The position numbers and the translations under genes are program-made. This document shows positions 34,601 to 45,439 of a stretch of 64,000 nucleotides of DNA, piece by piece. Every line of letters starts with the position of its first letter. Position 1 is the first letter of the stretch. This DNA is from Echinococcus granulosus (taxonomy: Eukaryota > Platyhelminthes > Cestoda > Cyclophyllidea > Taeniidae). The stretch covers positions 415,805 to 479,804 of the forward strand of contig NW_020170429.1 in assembly GCF_000524195.1 (NCBI RefSeq). The letters are read 5' to 3'. The notes beneath the pieces were generated by a model that was not told the origin of the DNA, made no database searches, and saw nothing but the letters and a program-made list of their open reading frames with translations.

Positions 34601-37600
34601 ATAATTTTAGGTAATGTAACACCTTGCTTAACAAAAAGGACTTAAAACCGATTGAAATTAGAATTATGAATGCCTCCTGGTATGCGCTATTTTCATCATC
34701 CTTGGAACCTACACATTCGCCATTAGGGGAACTGGTCTTTCCGGCTCACTGAACAATTCGCTGGGTGAGGATTGCTCCTGCAAACAAAAAGTCAAGGTCG
34801 TTACAGAGGTATCCACTTTAAATACTAGCCAAGTGAATGTAAAACTTCAAACTTTAAGAAGTACTAGGATGCATCATCATCAGACTAACACTTTGCAATG
34901 TCATGGATGAGTTGTATGTAAACGGTATTATATCTAAACCTAAGCTCGGTCATAGGACCTATAAAAGCAGCTGGAAACATCAGACGCTTGAAGATGGTTC
35001 AGTTAAGGAGCACAAGGTTTGCTGATGTCTTAAGGCACTTCACTTTTCTGACTTTATTGGTGAAAAGGAGGCATCCAGTAGCCGTTGCCGAAACGATGAA
35101 ACTACTTTGGAAGAAGTTAAATCGCTGGAAAGATTTTACTAACAAGACGTCCAAAAAGCGCGTGCGGTTCCGGATAGGGATCCGCAATGTGTCTCCGGCT
35201 ATACGTACGCACACAGTATGGGGCACAAATATGTACCAGTACATCAGTACAGTACTCTTTATTGTCCTCACAACTATTGGCCTCATATTTTGAGCTCTCA
35301 TATCACACAATTCCGGTTGAACTTGCCTGCCTTAAAAATGAATTTGTGTCAGCTCTAAAGCTGCATGTGCTAGTTTAACACTTGTAGAATATTAGGAGGA
35401 AGTGTATTGTGCGGTAGTAGAACCTATAGTCAAGCAAAAAAGCGGCATAAAGCCATATGAGAGATTTAAACGATATATCAATAGATGATGCAGCACATTC
35501 AGGGGGCCCTTATATTCTTGATATTGGCGGGTTAAACCAAGAGTGACGTGTAGAGAGCAGCCCTTAGTTAAATAGGTGTAAATAAAACAGTTAGCTAACA
35601 CCTACATCACCTGGAAATGCAGCAAGAACTGAGCGAATGTCACGCTTTGATAAGGATCAAAATGTATTTACTTGCTCTTCACTTCCTTGACGTTATAAAA
35701 CGTATAACTGTTAGATAAACTGTTGAGCGGCTTGTGATGAGAAATGCCACCTAGCTCACACTTCCAAGACCAAAGCGATTCACCCCTAGAAGACGGCTAT
35801 TGCTCTATGGATGTGGCGAATTGCAAAGGGAATTGTTCATTTGATGGAGGTCAGGTAATTAGGACTGAGATCTAACTACTCGATATGGCTCGCACAAGTG
35901 CAGGGAGAAACTCGTTTTCAGAAATAGCTAAGATAGCTAGGAATGGTCAAATAATCGGAAGCTAGTCTTTTTTCACTATAGGACAACGCAAGGACCTCTG
36001 CTTCTGTAAAACGAACCCATGAGAAAATCCCTACTTTGAAATGGGATTAGAAGGGAGCCACCGCATTACCTCATCGTCCGTATTTCTCCAATGACATTCC
36101 TCTAATTGTTATTTATCACTTCATCTTGGCATTTGGGGAATGCAAGATAGGAACTGTGGTGGCTGGAGCTTGACACTTTATGGAGGTGAGATATGCAACG
36201 AGTTTGTACTTAGATGAGAATGGGTTACAGATTGCAATTACAAGCATTCAAATGACGGGTATGTGTTAAGACGACTTTTTGTTGTTTGATAAAGAACCTC
36301 ACTAAAAGATTCGGTCATCTTGTAAGTCGATGATGCAGACAAGCGGGTCAAATAGTCTACACGCATGTTTGACAAATTTGAGCAATCTTTTTTTCAAAAA
36401 CCACAATGAATGAATGGATAAACCAGTTAAATTAGCGAAGCATAATAATAGCATGGTGATATGGTATTTAAAGTATTTGTATGCAAGACAAAGTAGACCA
36501 TTTCACTTCCCCACGATCTGATCTCCACGTTGGCTGCATGAAGGCTACATTTCTAATAAGGCCACCTTAAGGCCCGCTTGCCTCCTTGCGATCTCAGAGG
36601 TAACTCGAGAATCACAAACCAAAATTAACCAATGCTATTAGTAGTGTGACCTTGGCATCGGTAGCATCTAATAAAGCTGCACAATCCAATGGTTCGTCAA
36701 GTGCCTAGTAAAGCTTCGCTATTTCAACGAGTAGATGTCAACTGCGACAACTTCGAGCAAAAAAGAATGAGAGAGAGAGAGCTTACGATAAAACAACTCC
36801 TACCGGGCGATGGAACCAGACAGGTCAAAACTACTTCTAGGGCCAACATTTTTCGTTTGCAGACAACGAGAATATGAAACGTCTACTACTAACACAACCA
36901 CAACGTATTCAACAGATATTACAATTTAGCATCACGACCTCCAGCCGATAGACTATCTACTGTAAGATATTAAACGTTTCGAAACTTCAATGATAAACAA
37001 TTCGCCACTCTTAGGGTAACAAAGTTAAACCGCCCACAATAATTAGTCTTCACAAATTGCTCAATTGCACTACTTCCTGTTTGAAAGCTAGTACAATAAC
37101 CCCGTGGTTCGAAATGGGACATTCCTGGAAGGCGTTCAACAAAGTGGGGTTGCATAGACGCTTATTTCCACCTCAGAAACACAAAATCCGTCATCCAAAT
37201 CGAGTAACTAATCCACATTACAAGGGTAAACCAATTTTATACGGTAAAATTTTGCGTAGTGATCATGTATTTAAAGGAAAGAGGATTCGTTTCATAATAA
37301 GCTACAAAAAATACCACCAGTAATTTGAACACTTTTGTGCGTTCCAGCCTACAAAAACCGCCATATATTAAGTCCTTCGCTGCTTGCTCAAAGTGAAATA
37401 ATAAAACAAAATTCTTTGGTTTTTGAAATTCAGGCAGGTAACAATTAATACTGTGCTCAAAGGGAATATGAGAGAAAGCTACCCGGCCAGGATGCTTACC
37501 CCTCCGAAGGCGGCCAGTTTGTCGATGCGTCCTGCCAATTGTACTTCAATGAGGTCGGCTAAAGACGCGTTGGTCGTGACAAAAATGCCCTCTGAAGTAA

Positions 37601-40600
37601 AAAAAGTAGCCAAGTGGAGTAATACTAGTTTTAGAAGAGGTATGAGGGCACAATCGAAAAGCAGTTTCGAGAGGCGACGTTACTCTAACCCCGAAATGTG
37701 ATATCGATTTACCCTAGACTTCAATAATAAATCTATTGACATCCCAAGGGTGATATTACTTGTTACCAGTTGTTTGGTACCATAAATTTAGTGTTGACCT
37801 TGACTACGAGTCTCCGTGCGAGGAACAGCGAATGATGAAATAGCTATTCCGGTAAAATAGCATCACCATTCACATCAGAAACAATTTCAATATAGATTAA
37901 ATTTGTGCCAGAGCCAAGTCCATGGCTGTCAACTTGATTGTCAAAAAACAGGCTAATTAAATGTTGCTAGTCACAGTGGAACCATCGAAAAGACTTACCA
38001 TGAAGACTAAATTAAAGGACACGGGAATAGCCACCTGAGCTTTTCGTTCAAGCTAACAAAATACTAGTTTTCGACAATGAAGTAAACATTTTTTTTCGAC
38101 AAAATCTGAAGTACCTTGAAATACAGAGGTCATAAAGATCGATTTTGTAGTGTTATCCTCAAAGCGTCAGTTAGTAGGCTAATTTCCCATTTCCAGTTGA
38201 CAATGAACTTATCAGTATTTTTTTCGTGCCAAACCTAAACTTCAAATTAGTTTACTTCTTTTGCAGCACAATTCAACCCAACGCAGAAATTAAGGGAAAG
38301 AATTTGGGGTGGAACGAAGAGAAGGGAGCCACAAGTTAATGCGACTAGTGGATACGTAACGCGCTCGACGGCCAAGGCACCATGAGGAAGATTGAAACAA
38401 TATTTCACCCCTTTTAGATCATTTGCTCAAGCTCTCCTAACTTCATCTAGAAGTTGTCCAAAAAATTGCACTAAATGCAAACCGGCAGCTCAACAACAAC
38501 AACCTCTCAAGGGCTGAGCTTTAGAACAAGGAGAACTGCCTGACCATTTGGTTTGGTTTCAAAGATAAAATGAAGGCTAGAGAACCTACCAGGAAAATAT
38601 TTTGTTTCGAAATCCGTCGGAAGCGGGATGATATCCTTCAACTTCGCCCGTTTGTAATTTTCACTGGTGGTTTGAATGCCCAGCAGTTCATCGACAGGTT
38701 TTGTGGTGCCGCCCGTTCGAATGTACTGCAAGTTTGGTAAACCCGGCATTATTACCTACTATGGGCACAAGCGAAAAAAACTGCAAAATCTACCTGTTCA
38801 ACGAGTTCGATTTGATAGCTCTTCAATTGACCGTCCACAAAGAAGGGTCTGAGGCGTTCTGAGACAAAAGTGATTATCAAATTGCGTTCTGTGGGTGACA
38901 CCTTGGAAAAAAGACGTAGCAGCATTATGATGTCGTCGGCGATTTCAGATAAAAAATACTAGTTCAAGTTGACAATTTGATTGTAAAAAGGTTAGCCAAT
39001 GAAGAAAGACGGTTGCTTATTTCAACACAAATTAAATGAGTATAGCTGTTGATTACTAACAGAAAACATACTTTGATGTCAGCTTTTTCTGATGTCTCTT
39101 TGGTACTTGACAGGGCGACTGAAGAAAACAATGTTAACGGTCGGTGAATGAATGTATTTAGTGCACATGATGCATAGAATATTCAACATACCTCCATAGA
39201 ACCATTGGAAAAATGGACGCAGATATTGACTGCAGTGGTTGACGATTCTAAACTCAGCAAAGAGATACAGAGAGGTAAGGCACATTGGAGAAAAAGAATA
39301 CGGACATTTACTGGGTAGAAATTTGCTAATACACCGGACATGTGGCTGCTTCATTACGATCGTTAGGTATGCCCTCATGCTAAAACGTAGTTTTATTCGT
39401 TTCCAAATGAGACTCGATCTTTTATCTCCAAACACTTTCGTCCATTTAGACGGAAACATGTTCTTCACAAAATAGGCATAGTTAACAGGACGGAACTTTA
39501 CTACCTAAACAAACACTTGTACCACTTCCATGTTAAATGGTCGGGTCGTTTCTCCTCATTACCTCGCCTTCAAGATGACAGTTCAGACTAATAGCAGACA
39601 TGTGTCTCGTCTATTTGAAAACAGGAGCACAAAAGTATTACCTTCTCCAGTGGATGCATTAATGGTTTTGATAAATCACTTGTGCAGCATTAAATGTTCC
39701 AAGCTGGTTATTTGTTATTAATTACTGTCCCATTAAATCATTGTATGCTTGTGCTCCTATTGGTGTTCCCTTCCTACTAAAGAATACACGCTACTGGAGT
39801 ACTATAAGCAGGTGACCACTCCTGTATGAACTACTTCAATGTCAAGTCACTAGAAATTTATCTTGCGTTTATGTAGTCGTTTGGCTATCATATTTTCTCT
39901 ATTGAGTTTAACAACAAAATCGGTTGTCAACAAAGCACAAAATAAAGAATTAAAGCGCCTTCCCATTGATTGGAAATATTAATCGCAGATGCACAATGAC
40001 TTCGAAGCATTGTAAAACATAAATGAATATCCAAACTCACAGATGCAGATCCAGGGTTTTCTGAAGTGTGCTTCCGGCAGTTCGAATGAGGTCAACCACC
40101 ACCTTCTCTGTAAGTCCAAAGCATTCACAAATCTGACGGTCGCGAACGCATCCCAACAATTCACTTGCCTCGCAAATTAGACGCATCAATCCACTAAAGT
40201 GGGTTAACGTACGTTGCGTTAAATCGTTTTCGTTATTTAGCACAGGATAACTTTAATATACTAAACGTATAAAAGTCATAAATTCATATGCGTTAAGGGT
40301 GGAAACAACCAATTTACTAAATTCCGGTTTAGTGGCTTTTGTTGCAATGTAATATGTAAATTTATGCATTTAAGAAAAACGTTTCGGTACACATTATTTC
40401 CGTAAAAGTGGAGAATCAAAATACCCCAAACACTTTTAAAAGTGGAGCTGATTCGTCACTAGCAGCAAGCCCTAAAGTAAATAAGCAATCAGAACAAGAC
40501 ACCCATTCTTTTCACGAAATTTAGGGCCCTGTGCACCATTCCTTCAGATGAAAATGAGCTTTTAATTTGCTATAACCCGAGACTACTGATACAGAGCAGA

Positions 40601-42200
40601 AGTAGCACTTTTTGGGACTAAATGACAGAACGCCACCCAGCCAGATGACAACAGCTTACGTACTATTGCAACTGTTGAAAAGTAATAGCCTTCATACTGC
40701 CATAGGCCTTAAACATGGCGATTCCAGCTCTTCGGATGGCCACTGGAGTCCAATCACGCTGGAAAAACTCCCGCAACTGGGGTCTACAGAAAGGAAAACG
40801 ATTGGGTAACACGTCAGGTGAAAACTTTTCATGAGCTTACGACACATGACCGAAGAGAATGATTTCCAGCAGCTCGTTGCGAAGGGACCAGGTCTAGAGT
40901 TGAAGGGAGAAAGATATAGTGGAAGAATGTGAACAGGAGTTAAATTAGTGAAAGTAGCACAACTCACCGAAGAACTCCGAAGCCGCTCACGTGAATAAGA
41001 TGTCAATTTTGTGTCCAATTCCAGGAGTGTATTCTCCCATGCGTTCCTGAGTTGTTTTAGGCTCCACTCCAACAGCTGGGGGTAAGGAAATAGTGGTAGG
41101 TGTAAAGTGATGTTACCTGCTTGCAATGAAGAAGAGCTGCTATGTGGAATGAAATATTTCGCATGGGTAGGCAGCGTTCGCCAAGAGCACGCGAGGGAAT
41201 CTACAGACTTGGTGTAGAAAGTTGAGAAAATTTACCCCACCTTATTGAGAGTCAGGACACCTTGATGTGTGAGACTGAAGTAGCCGAAGGAAGCGAAATC
41301 TTGTGCCATAATGCATTCGTAAGACTAGAGAAAATGGGATGAGACTGGTATAATGGGTTACCCTGCAATCAACAGGTAATTTTAGCGAAGCTAGCTCATA
41401 GAACCCGCACCCATAGAATCGCACTGTATTGTCCGCAAAGTGGACAATTAGAACAGAGGGCCTGAAGATTCCAACACAGAAGAAATAACCTACTTTGAGT
41501 CAGGATCAAGCCACGGTTTAGACAGCTGCGACACTTCTTGACGGTTCGAAAAGAGATCACTAAGGTAGCAGATATAGAGAAGAGAGAAAGATCATTCGTT
41601 ACTCTGTAAAGATGGAGAGTGACTCAAAAGGGGGAAAGATGGTTTGCTTTGTGGTGACATTGTGTTCACACGACACCCAGGTCAAGTGGCGAATCACGGC
41701 TGTGCCGAACTCCATAGAATGCAGAACGCTACCGTCGAGGAGATTCAAGAACTTTAGGCGTCCGCATTCATAGGCGACAGAGAGGACTTTCCCGTCGGGT
41801 CGCCAGGCTAAGTACGTCACGCCACCAGAATCAGAGGAGTGGACCTCCCAATTTATGCCCATCTTATACCTGTAATCAAGTGTTAAACGACCAAATACCA
41901 CACCTTTTAGACAGATGTTGTTAGTTGCAAATTGAAAACCATTCATCAATTACTTATGGCAATTTCTAATACAAAATCACCGCTGTTATTTCACAAAACG
42001 GAGTTGGACTTTAATATCTAACCCAACAAAAAGAATAAGTCCTTCAACGGGCAAGATAAATCTTACCGGTGTAAAGAGACAATTCCACTGGGTGACCCGA
42101 TAGCAATAATGTCCATTTTGGGTGACCACGATGCTATACTGACTTTGCCCTTTGCAATAGGTTTCTCTTCATAGACTGTTGTCGTGTACTCTGGCGGCAT
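31649..42200 (-). CDS. ANAPC4: anaphase-promoting complex subunit 4 (APC4), about 762 aa, 19-20 exons
   Basis: APC4 is a scaffold subunit of the APC/C ubiquitin ligase, joining APC1 and APC5 in the platform. Exons: 42200-42067, 41869-41603, 41559-41494, 41461-41362, 41324-41241, 41200-41117, 41075-40968, 40893-40841, 40783-40664, 40193-40041, 39247-39192, 39118-39072, 38958-38794, 38725-38590, 37591-37500, one or more unresolved, 34320-34126, 32880-32680, 31882-31774, 31735-31649. Phases agree at every other junction. The N-terminal WD40 region contains VTYLAWRPDGKVLSVAY, very like the vertebrate VTCLAWRPDGKLLAFA. The helical middle contains AWENTLLELDTKL and FFQWFYG, matching AWEEILLQMDSRL and FFRWLY. 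The C-terminal part contains RKPSWFAVNDERRTIFV. It ends in an acidic tail (TGEEEGEDVDESL), as APC4 does. Between 37500 and 34320 an exon of length 2 modulo 3 is missing. The first introns are only 32-74 bases after intron 1. Confidence 0.9.
33590..33952 (-). other. unassigned open frame inside an ANAPC4 intron
   Basis: A 120-codon frame lies between ANAPC4 exons at 34126 and 32880, whose phases join directly (GA + A). It is therefore not needed as an exon. No domain is recognised, and it is probably chance. The rest of this 1.2 kb intron shows nothing. Confidence 0.3.
34960..34967 (+). promoter_or_regulatory. TATA-box-like TATAAAAG
   Basis: TATAAAAG lies 27 bases before the ATG of the nested plus-strand frame at 34994. 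If used at normal spacing it would start transcription essentially at that ATG, so its relevance is uncertain. Confidence 0.25.
34994..35293 (+). CDS. hypothetical 99-aa protein with C-terminal hydrophobic anchor, nested in ANAPC4 intron
   Basis: A single-exon plus-strand frame opposite ANAPC4, in its longest intron. Residues about 1-79 are strongly basic (many Lys and Arg, including KKRVRFR). Residues 81-99 (YQYISTVLFIVLTTIGLIF) form a hydrophobic segment running to the stop, the layout of a tail-anchored membrane protein. I recognise no family. There is no poly(A) signal close by, and an opposing 103-codon frame overlaps it, so chance is quite possible. The start shown is the first ATG; the longer frame begins with TTG at 34988. 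Confidence 0.22.
   Translation: MVQLRSTRFADVLRHFTFLTLLVKRRHPVAVAETMKLLWKKLNRWKDFTNKTSKKRVRFRIGIRNVSPAIRTHTVWGTNMYQYISTVLFIVLTTIGLIF
36070..36101 (-). other. tentative 32-base ANAPC4 exon
   Basis: This is bounded by TTAG and a GTAATG donor. Its length (32) is exactly what is needed to join the phase-0 end at 37500 to the exon starting at 34320. It would encode RNVIGEIRTM, with a weak resemblance to the DVIGKSMNQA region of the vertebrate protein. The acceptor lacks a pyrimidine tract, so this is a guess. Confidence 0.22.
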
Positions 42201-42297
42201 CGCTTACAAAATCGTCAAACAAACAGAACTAATAAAGCAAGACATTAAAAAACACCATTTTAAAAAGACCAACACCAATAAACGTGTATTTTCTTGA
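42201..42297 (-). promoter_or_regulatory. MTX2-ANAPC4 spacer with acceptor before ANAPC4 ATG
   Basis: The 97-base spacer on the minus strand is T-rich and ends GATTTTGTAAG, then CG, then ATG. A second acceptor-like TTTATTAG lies about 25 bases further upstream. No canonical AATAAA is present. It is too short to be an ordinary independent promoter plus 3' end region, and fits trans-spliced operon processing. Confidence 0.5.
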
Positions 42298-43011
42298 TCA
42301 GTGTAAAGATCGTACAGAAGTGGCTAGTTTTGTAAGGGAAGGATACTTAGAAATGATTGGAGTAAGGGGGGCAAAGTATTTCGCATTTGTAGAGAAGGTG
42401 TTGAAGTAAGCTGCGATGAGGCAGTCTACCTTGCCACATTTCTTGCGATTAAAAACAAAAGGTCCATCAGTAATCATACAGGATATGTGTTTGCAGGTGG
42501 TATCAAAACGTTTCAGGACATCGCCTAAACCATCAGAAGCCCAATCAGCTGAGGTTAAAAATTTCAATATGAGCTTTTTTTGCCGATTACAGTAATAATC
42601 ACCTAGAGGCCATGGATACATAGAATTGAAGCGGTCTCTCGTATGCCGTTCGCCGTTAGGTTCCACCCAGGTCAGATACAGAGTTAGATTTCGCAAGGTG
42701 TCAGCAACCCAGAAGAAAAATATGTGATGGGTATTTTTCATTTCCAATACTTTTGCGTCGAGCTCCACCTCGTTTTTTCCATTGAAAGTCTTGAGGGTGA
42801 AAACCATTGACATAAACCCAGAGACGAGATTGCCGCAGATATTCGATAATGGGAGAAGACCGTCGGGCGAAGCAAAATAGGCGTCCCTCAAGTACCGCAC
42901 TTTAAAAGGTATTGATTTCAAAAGCAAATATGTTAAGCAAGCAGCAGTCGTTGCTTCATCGTTTGGAAGAGCATAATTATCCGGAGGAGATGCAATGTCA
43001 ACCTCAAGCAT
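42298..43011 (-). CDS. MTX2: metaxin-2-like protein, intronless, 237 aa
   Basis: Metaxins sit on the cytosolic face of the mitochondrial outer membrane, where metaxin-2 pairs with metaxin-1 at the sorting and assembly machinery. The frame is complete from ATG to TGA. It has a thioredoxin-like N-terminal half with ASPDGLLPL (47-55, compare SPSGKVPF) and a GST-C-like helical half. That half has YPWPLGDYY (132-140, YPWPL being typical of metaxin-2) and GPFVFNRKKCGKVDCLIA (183-200), the FFN..PTELDALVFG equivalent. Ends and length fit metaxin-2 rather than metaxin-1, which carries a C-terminal anchor that is absent here. Unlike its neighbours, the gene has no intron in its coding region. It lies 97 bases upstream of ANAPC4 on the same strand. 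Confidence 0.85.
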   Translation of the reverse strand: MLEVDIASPPDNYALPNDEATTAACLTYLLLKSIPFKVRYLRDAYFASPDGLLPLSNICGNLVSGFMSMVFTLKTFNGKNEVELDAKVLEMKNTHHIFFFWVADTLRNLTLYLTWVEPNGERHTRDRFNSMYPWPLGDYYCNRQKKLILKFLTSADWASDGLGDVLKRFDTTCKHISCMITDGPFVFNRKKCGKVDCLIAAYFNTFSTNAKYFAPLTPIISKYPSLTKLATSVRSLH

Positions 43012-43766
43012 CTCAACGAATACTAATACGACCCACTTTTATGAACCGCGGCGAAATAAACCAATTGAAACTCAAATGTCTAAAGCTCTGATTGGTTAAA
43101 TTTTCGAGGGGTTAGCTGATGGTTTGGTAGGGTAGACTTCGATTACCAGTTCCTCATTCGATTGTGAAGTCCTTTCGTTATTGCATACACAAATTCACAC
43201 TTTGAGATTTCAAATTGCTACCCTGCATGAAGCTCAGGTTATTGGAAGCTTGACTGAAGTCACTCTCCACGACAGCCCGCAAACGGTGTTGCTTCTGACT
43301 CCCTAATCGATGAATGCACTATTGTGCTAATAATTGCAACCGCCAAAAGGCAAAGAATTTCAAATGTAATCTTAGGAATACATATCAAAGTTACACTGCG
43401 CAACATCCGACTTTTAATTCTAGTATATAACGAACCAGGCAAAAACAAGACTTCTTGAGGGTGCTCACAACAAGGCAGTCTGAAATTTTGTTTCTATGTC
43501 TATGTGATCGCTAGGTTAATTTTCTTTATGTTGTTGCTCATGAACGGCTCCGTCTGCCTTTTGCCAATATGTGCACCGCATCAACTTTTCCTCTGGCTGC
43601 CATTTTTAGCAGTAGGTACTGGTTACTTTCTCCATAAATTGCACTTTGCGACTGAAAAAGTTGTAGAAATAGTGGAATTACTATCGAATCCTCTTTCGGG
43701 TTAGTTTAAATGAACCCCCGGCACACCAGTTTTGATTTTGTCGCGTTTTGGGGCGTTTGAAAAGTG
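43012..43766. other. divergent intergenic region MTX2 / LEM gene
   Basis: 755 bases lie between the minus-strand MTX2 start and the plus-strand LEM gene start, probably containing both promoters. No TATA or clear motif was identified. A 62-codon minus frame and a 66-codon plus frame here have no support. Confidence 0.5.
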
Positions 43767-45418
43767 ATGGAGTTGTCGGATGAGGATTTGCGGAAGGAGC
43801 TTGCAAAATACATGGATCCTGTGCCACCTGCTACAGGTTTTCTTCAGCACTTTGTTTTACATTTCTAGGTTCCACTCGCGAAGTTCTCAGAGCTAAACTA
43901 GCTAAATTTCAAGCGTCTAAACCTAAAGGTATGCCTAGCTACGATTTAACTAACAGTCTGTTTAGAGGCCTCTGGTAAAAGGTATTGATCTGATTTTAAA
44001 CCTAAATGTAGCTTAAGCGCTGTTGCAGGTACAGACGACTCACCGGAAGGGCGGACATCCAGGTAGGCCTTTGCGCTTTCGGTTTTATTTATTTGCCTAT
44101 TTGTTTAAAAGCTCCCTGTTTACTATTTTTTGCCAATTACCCTTTTGTATCAGTGTAGTCACCTGTATTGATTCTTATGCGAACACCTTTTGGGTTAGTC
44201 ATAAAACTTTGTTGTGTATTTTCTGACATTTCTTGGAATACCACTTAGGACCAGCTATTGACTTTTCAAGTTTGTGAACGGTGTACTTCCTTTAACGCAG
44301 TCTTCGGGAAAGATGCTTGACTTTCATGCTGACACTGGGGTGTGCATGAGTTGCAATCACTGGTAGATTTGCCTTCGGTGAATTGCTTCCTTCATTTAGT
44401 GGTTGAGTCTATCAAGCTTGTCACGTTTGTACTCTTTGTAATTGCTTAGTCCTAGGCTATTCGATATGCTCCTGGCATTATCTTCGCCTCGAATTATGAG
44501 TGTGTCTAGTGGATCTGAACCTCAGATCATCCGAGCGTATATTGCTCAGCCGGCGTTAATTTAATTCGTTTTCCATTATATCTAGACGTCAAACCATTGC
44601 GACGACCACCACAACGGTAATAACACCATCAACTACAGAAAATCTTGCATCAACTACGCCAGTTCGTCAGCGCTCACCAGAGAAACACCAAGTTGCTGAT
44701 ATCGCCTCCTCCCCTTCTGAACGCGTTTTTCACGAGGCCAGTAAATCACGTAACGACTCGGTGCTGTACGAGGATAGCGAGTACCGCATTCGCTACTTCC
44801 CCTCTGCCGAGTTACCAGACTATCCCGGCGGTCTGCCTGTTTTCCGTCGGCGCTCTCTCCATCCTTCCGGCAACCAGGAAGCACCCTCGGACCCCTACGA
44901 AGAGTTTTACATCCGTTCGCCACGTCTTCAGGCAAAAATGGATGCTGAGCGCATCATCTCGCGTGTTATGAGTGGGACCGTCGGTGAGATAAGATCCAGG
45001 CCCACCAAGGGTAGGGCTTTCTATCGCGAGCAGTGGTGCCGACCGGTGAAGCGAAAGTCTTGGATTCGTCTGCCCCCCGTTCAAGCGTTCTGCGACTTTC
45101 TGTCCTACTCTCTTCTTAGTCTCTTCAGTCTTCTGTTGGCACCTTTCACTTTAGTGCGAGTGCTATCTTGTAAGTTAGTTGAGGTCAGTGTCTACATACT
45201 CTGTACAGGTGGTTTACAAGTACTTTTTTGTCACTGCAGATCGCGTTTGCTCGATCCTGGGTTTCAAGACGCTCTTCTTCTTGCTCATCGCCTGCATTCT
45301 GACCATCCTAGGGATATTCTTTTTCCTCTCGGATCCATTCTATCGCAATCCTGTGCCGGAGTTCGTCGATCGTATATCGGGACCGTTGGCATCGTTTTTG
45401 CAAGGAGGGGAGCATTAG
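43767..45418 (+). CDS. emerin-like LEM-domain inner nuclear membrane protein, 311 aa, 6 exons
   Basis: Exons are 43767-43836, 43869-43928, 43966-43974, 44029-44062, 44586-45169 and 45240-45418. The sum is 936 bases and all phases agree. Residues 2-42 form a LEM domain (LSDEDLRKELAKYMDP, then GSTREVLRAKLAKF). LEM proteins bind the chromatin linker BAF and sit at the inner nuclear membrane. A Thr/Ser-rich low-complexity stretch (about 60-95) follows. Then comes an acidic/aromatic region and two C-terminal hydrophobic segments, about 229-251 and 264-282, with a short tail. No MAN1/LEM2 winged-helix domain follows, so an emerin or short LEM2 relative is most likely. Exon 3 is only 9 bases. Extending it to the next GT (43981) breaks the frame with exon 5, which decides the choice. 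For exon 6 the TGCAG acceptor at 45239 is the only one giving the hydrophobic frame. Confidence 0.87.
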
Positions 45419-45433
45419 TTGCACTTCGTGTTC

Positions 45434-45439
45434 ATTAAA
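45434..45439 (+). terminator. possible poly(A) signal ATTAAA of the LEM gene
   Basis: ATTAAA lies 16 bases after the stop, followed by T/GT-rich sequence. It is very close to the stop, but short 3' UTRs fit this compact locus. Confidence 0.4.

Noticed and set aside
38726..38755. Earlier acceptor for ANAPC4 exon 14 (exon from 38755)
   Set aside because: It is in phase, but adds ten residues not expected. The acceptor at 38726 gives VEQYIRTGG, aligning with VGQYLKDED of the vertebrate protein.
39079..39468. 129-codon minus frame
   Set aside because: It reads through ANAPC4 exon 11 (39247-39192) into introns. Only that exon piece is coding.
44761..45438. 225-codon plus frame taken as one exon of the LEM gene
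   Set aside because: Past 45169 it leaves the coding frame. The 70-base intron 45170-45239 restores the hydrophobic C-terminus and total phase.
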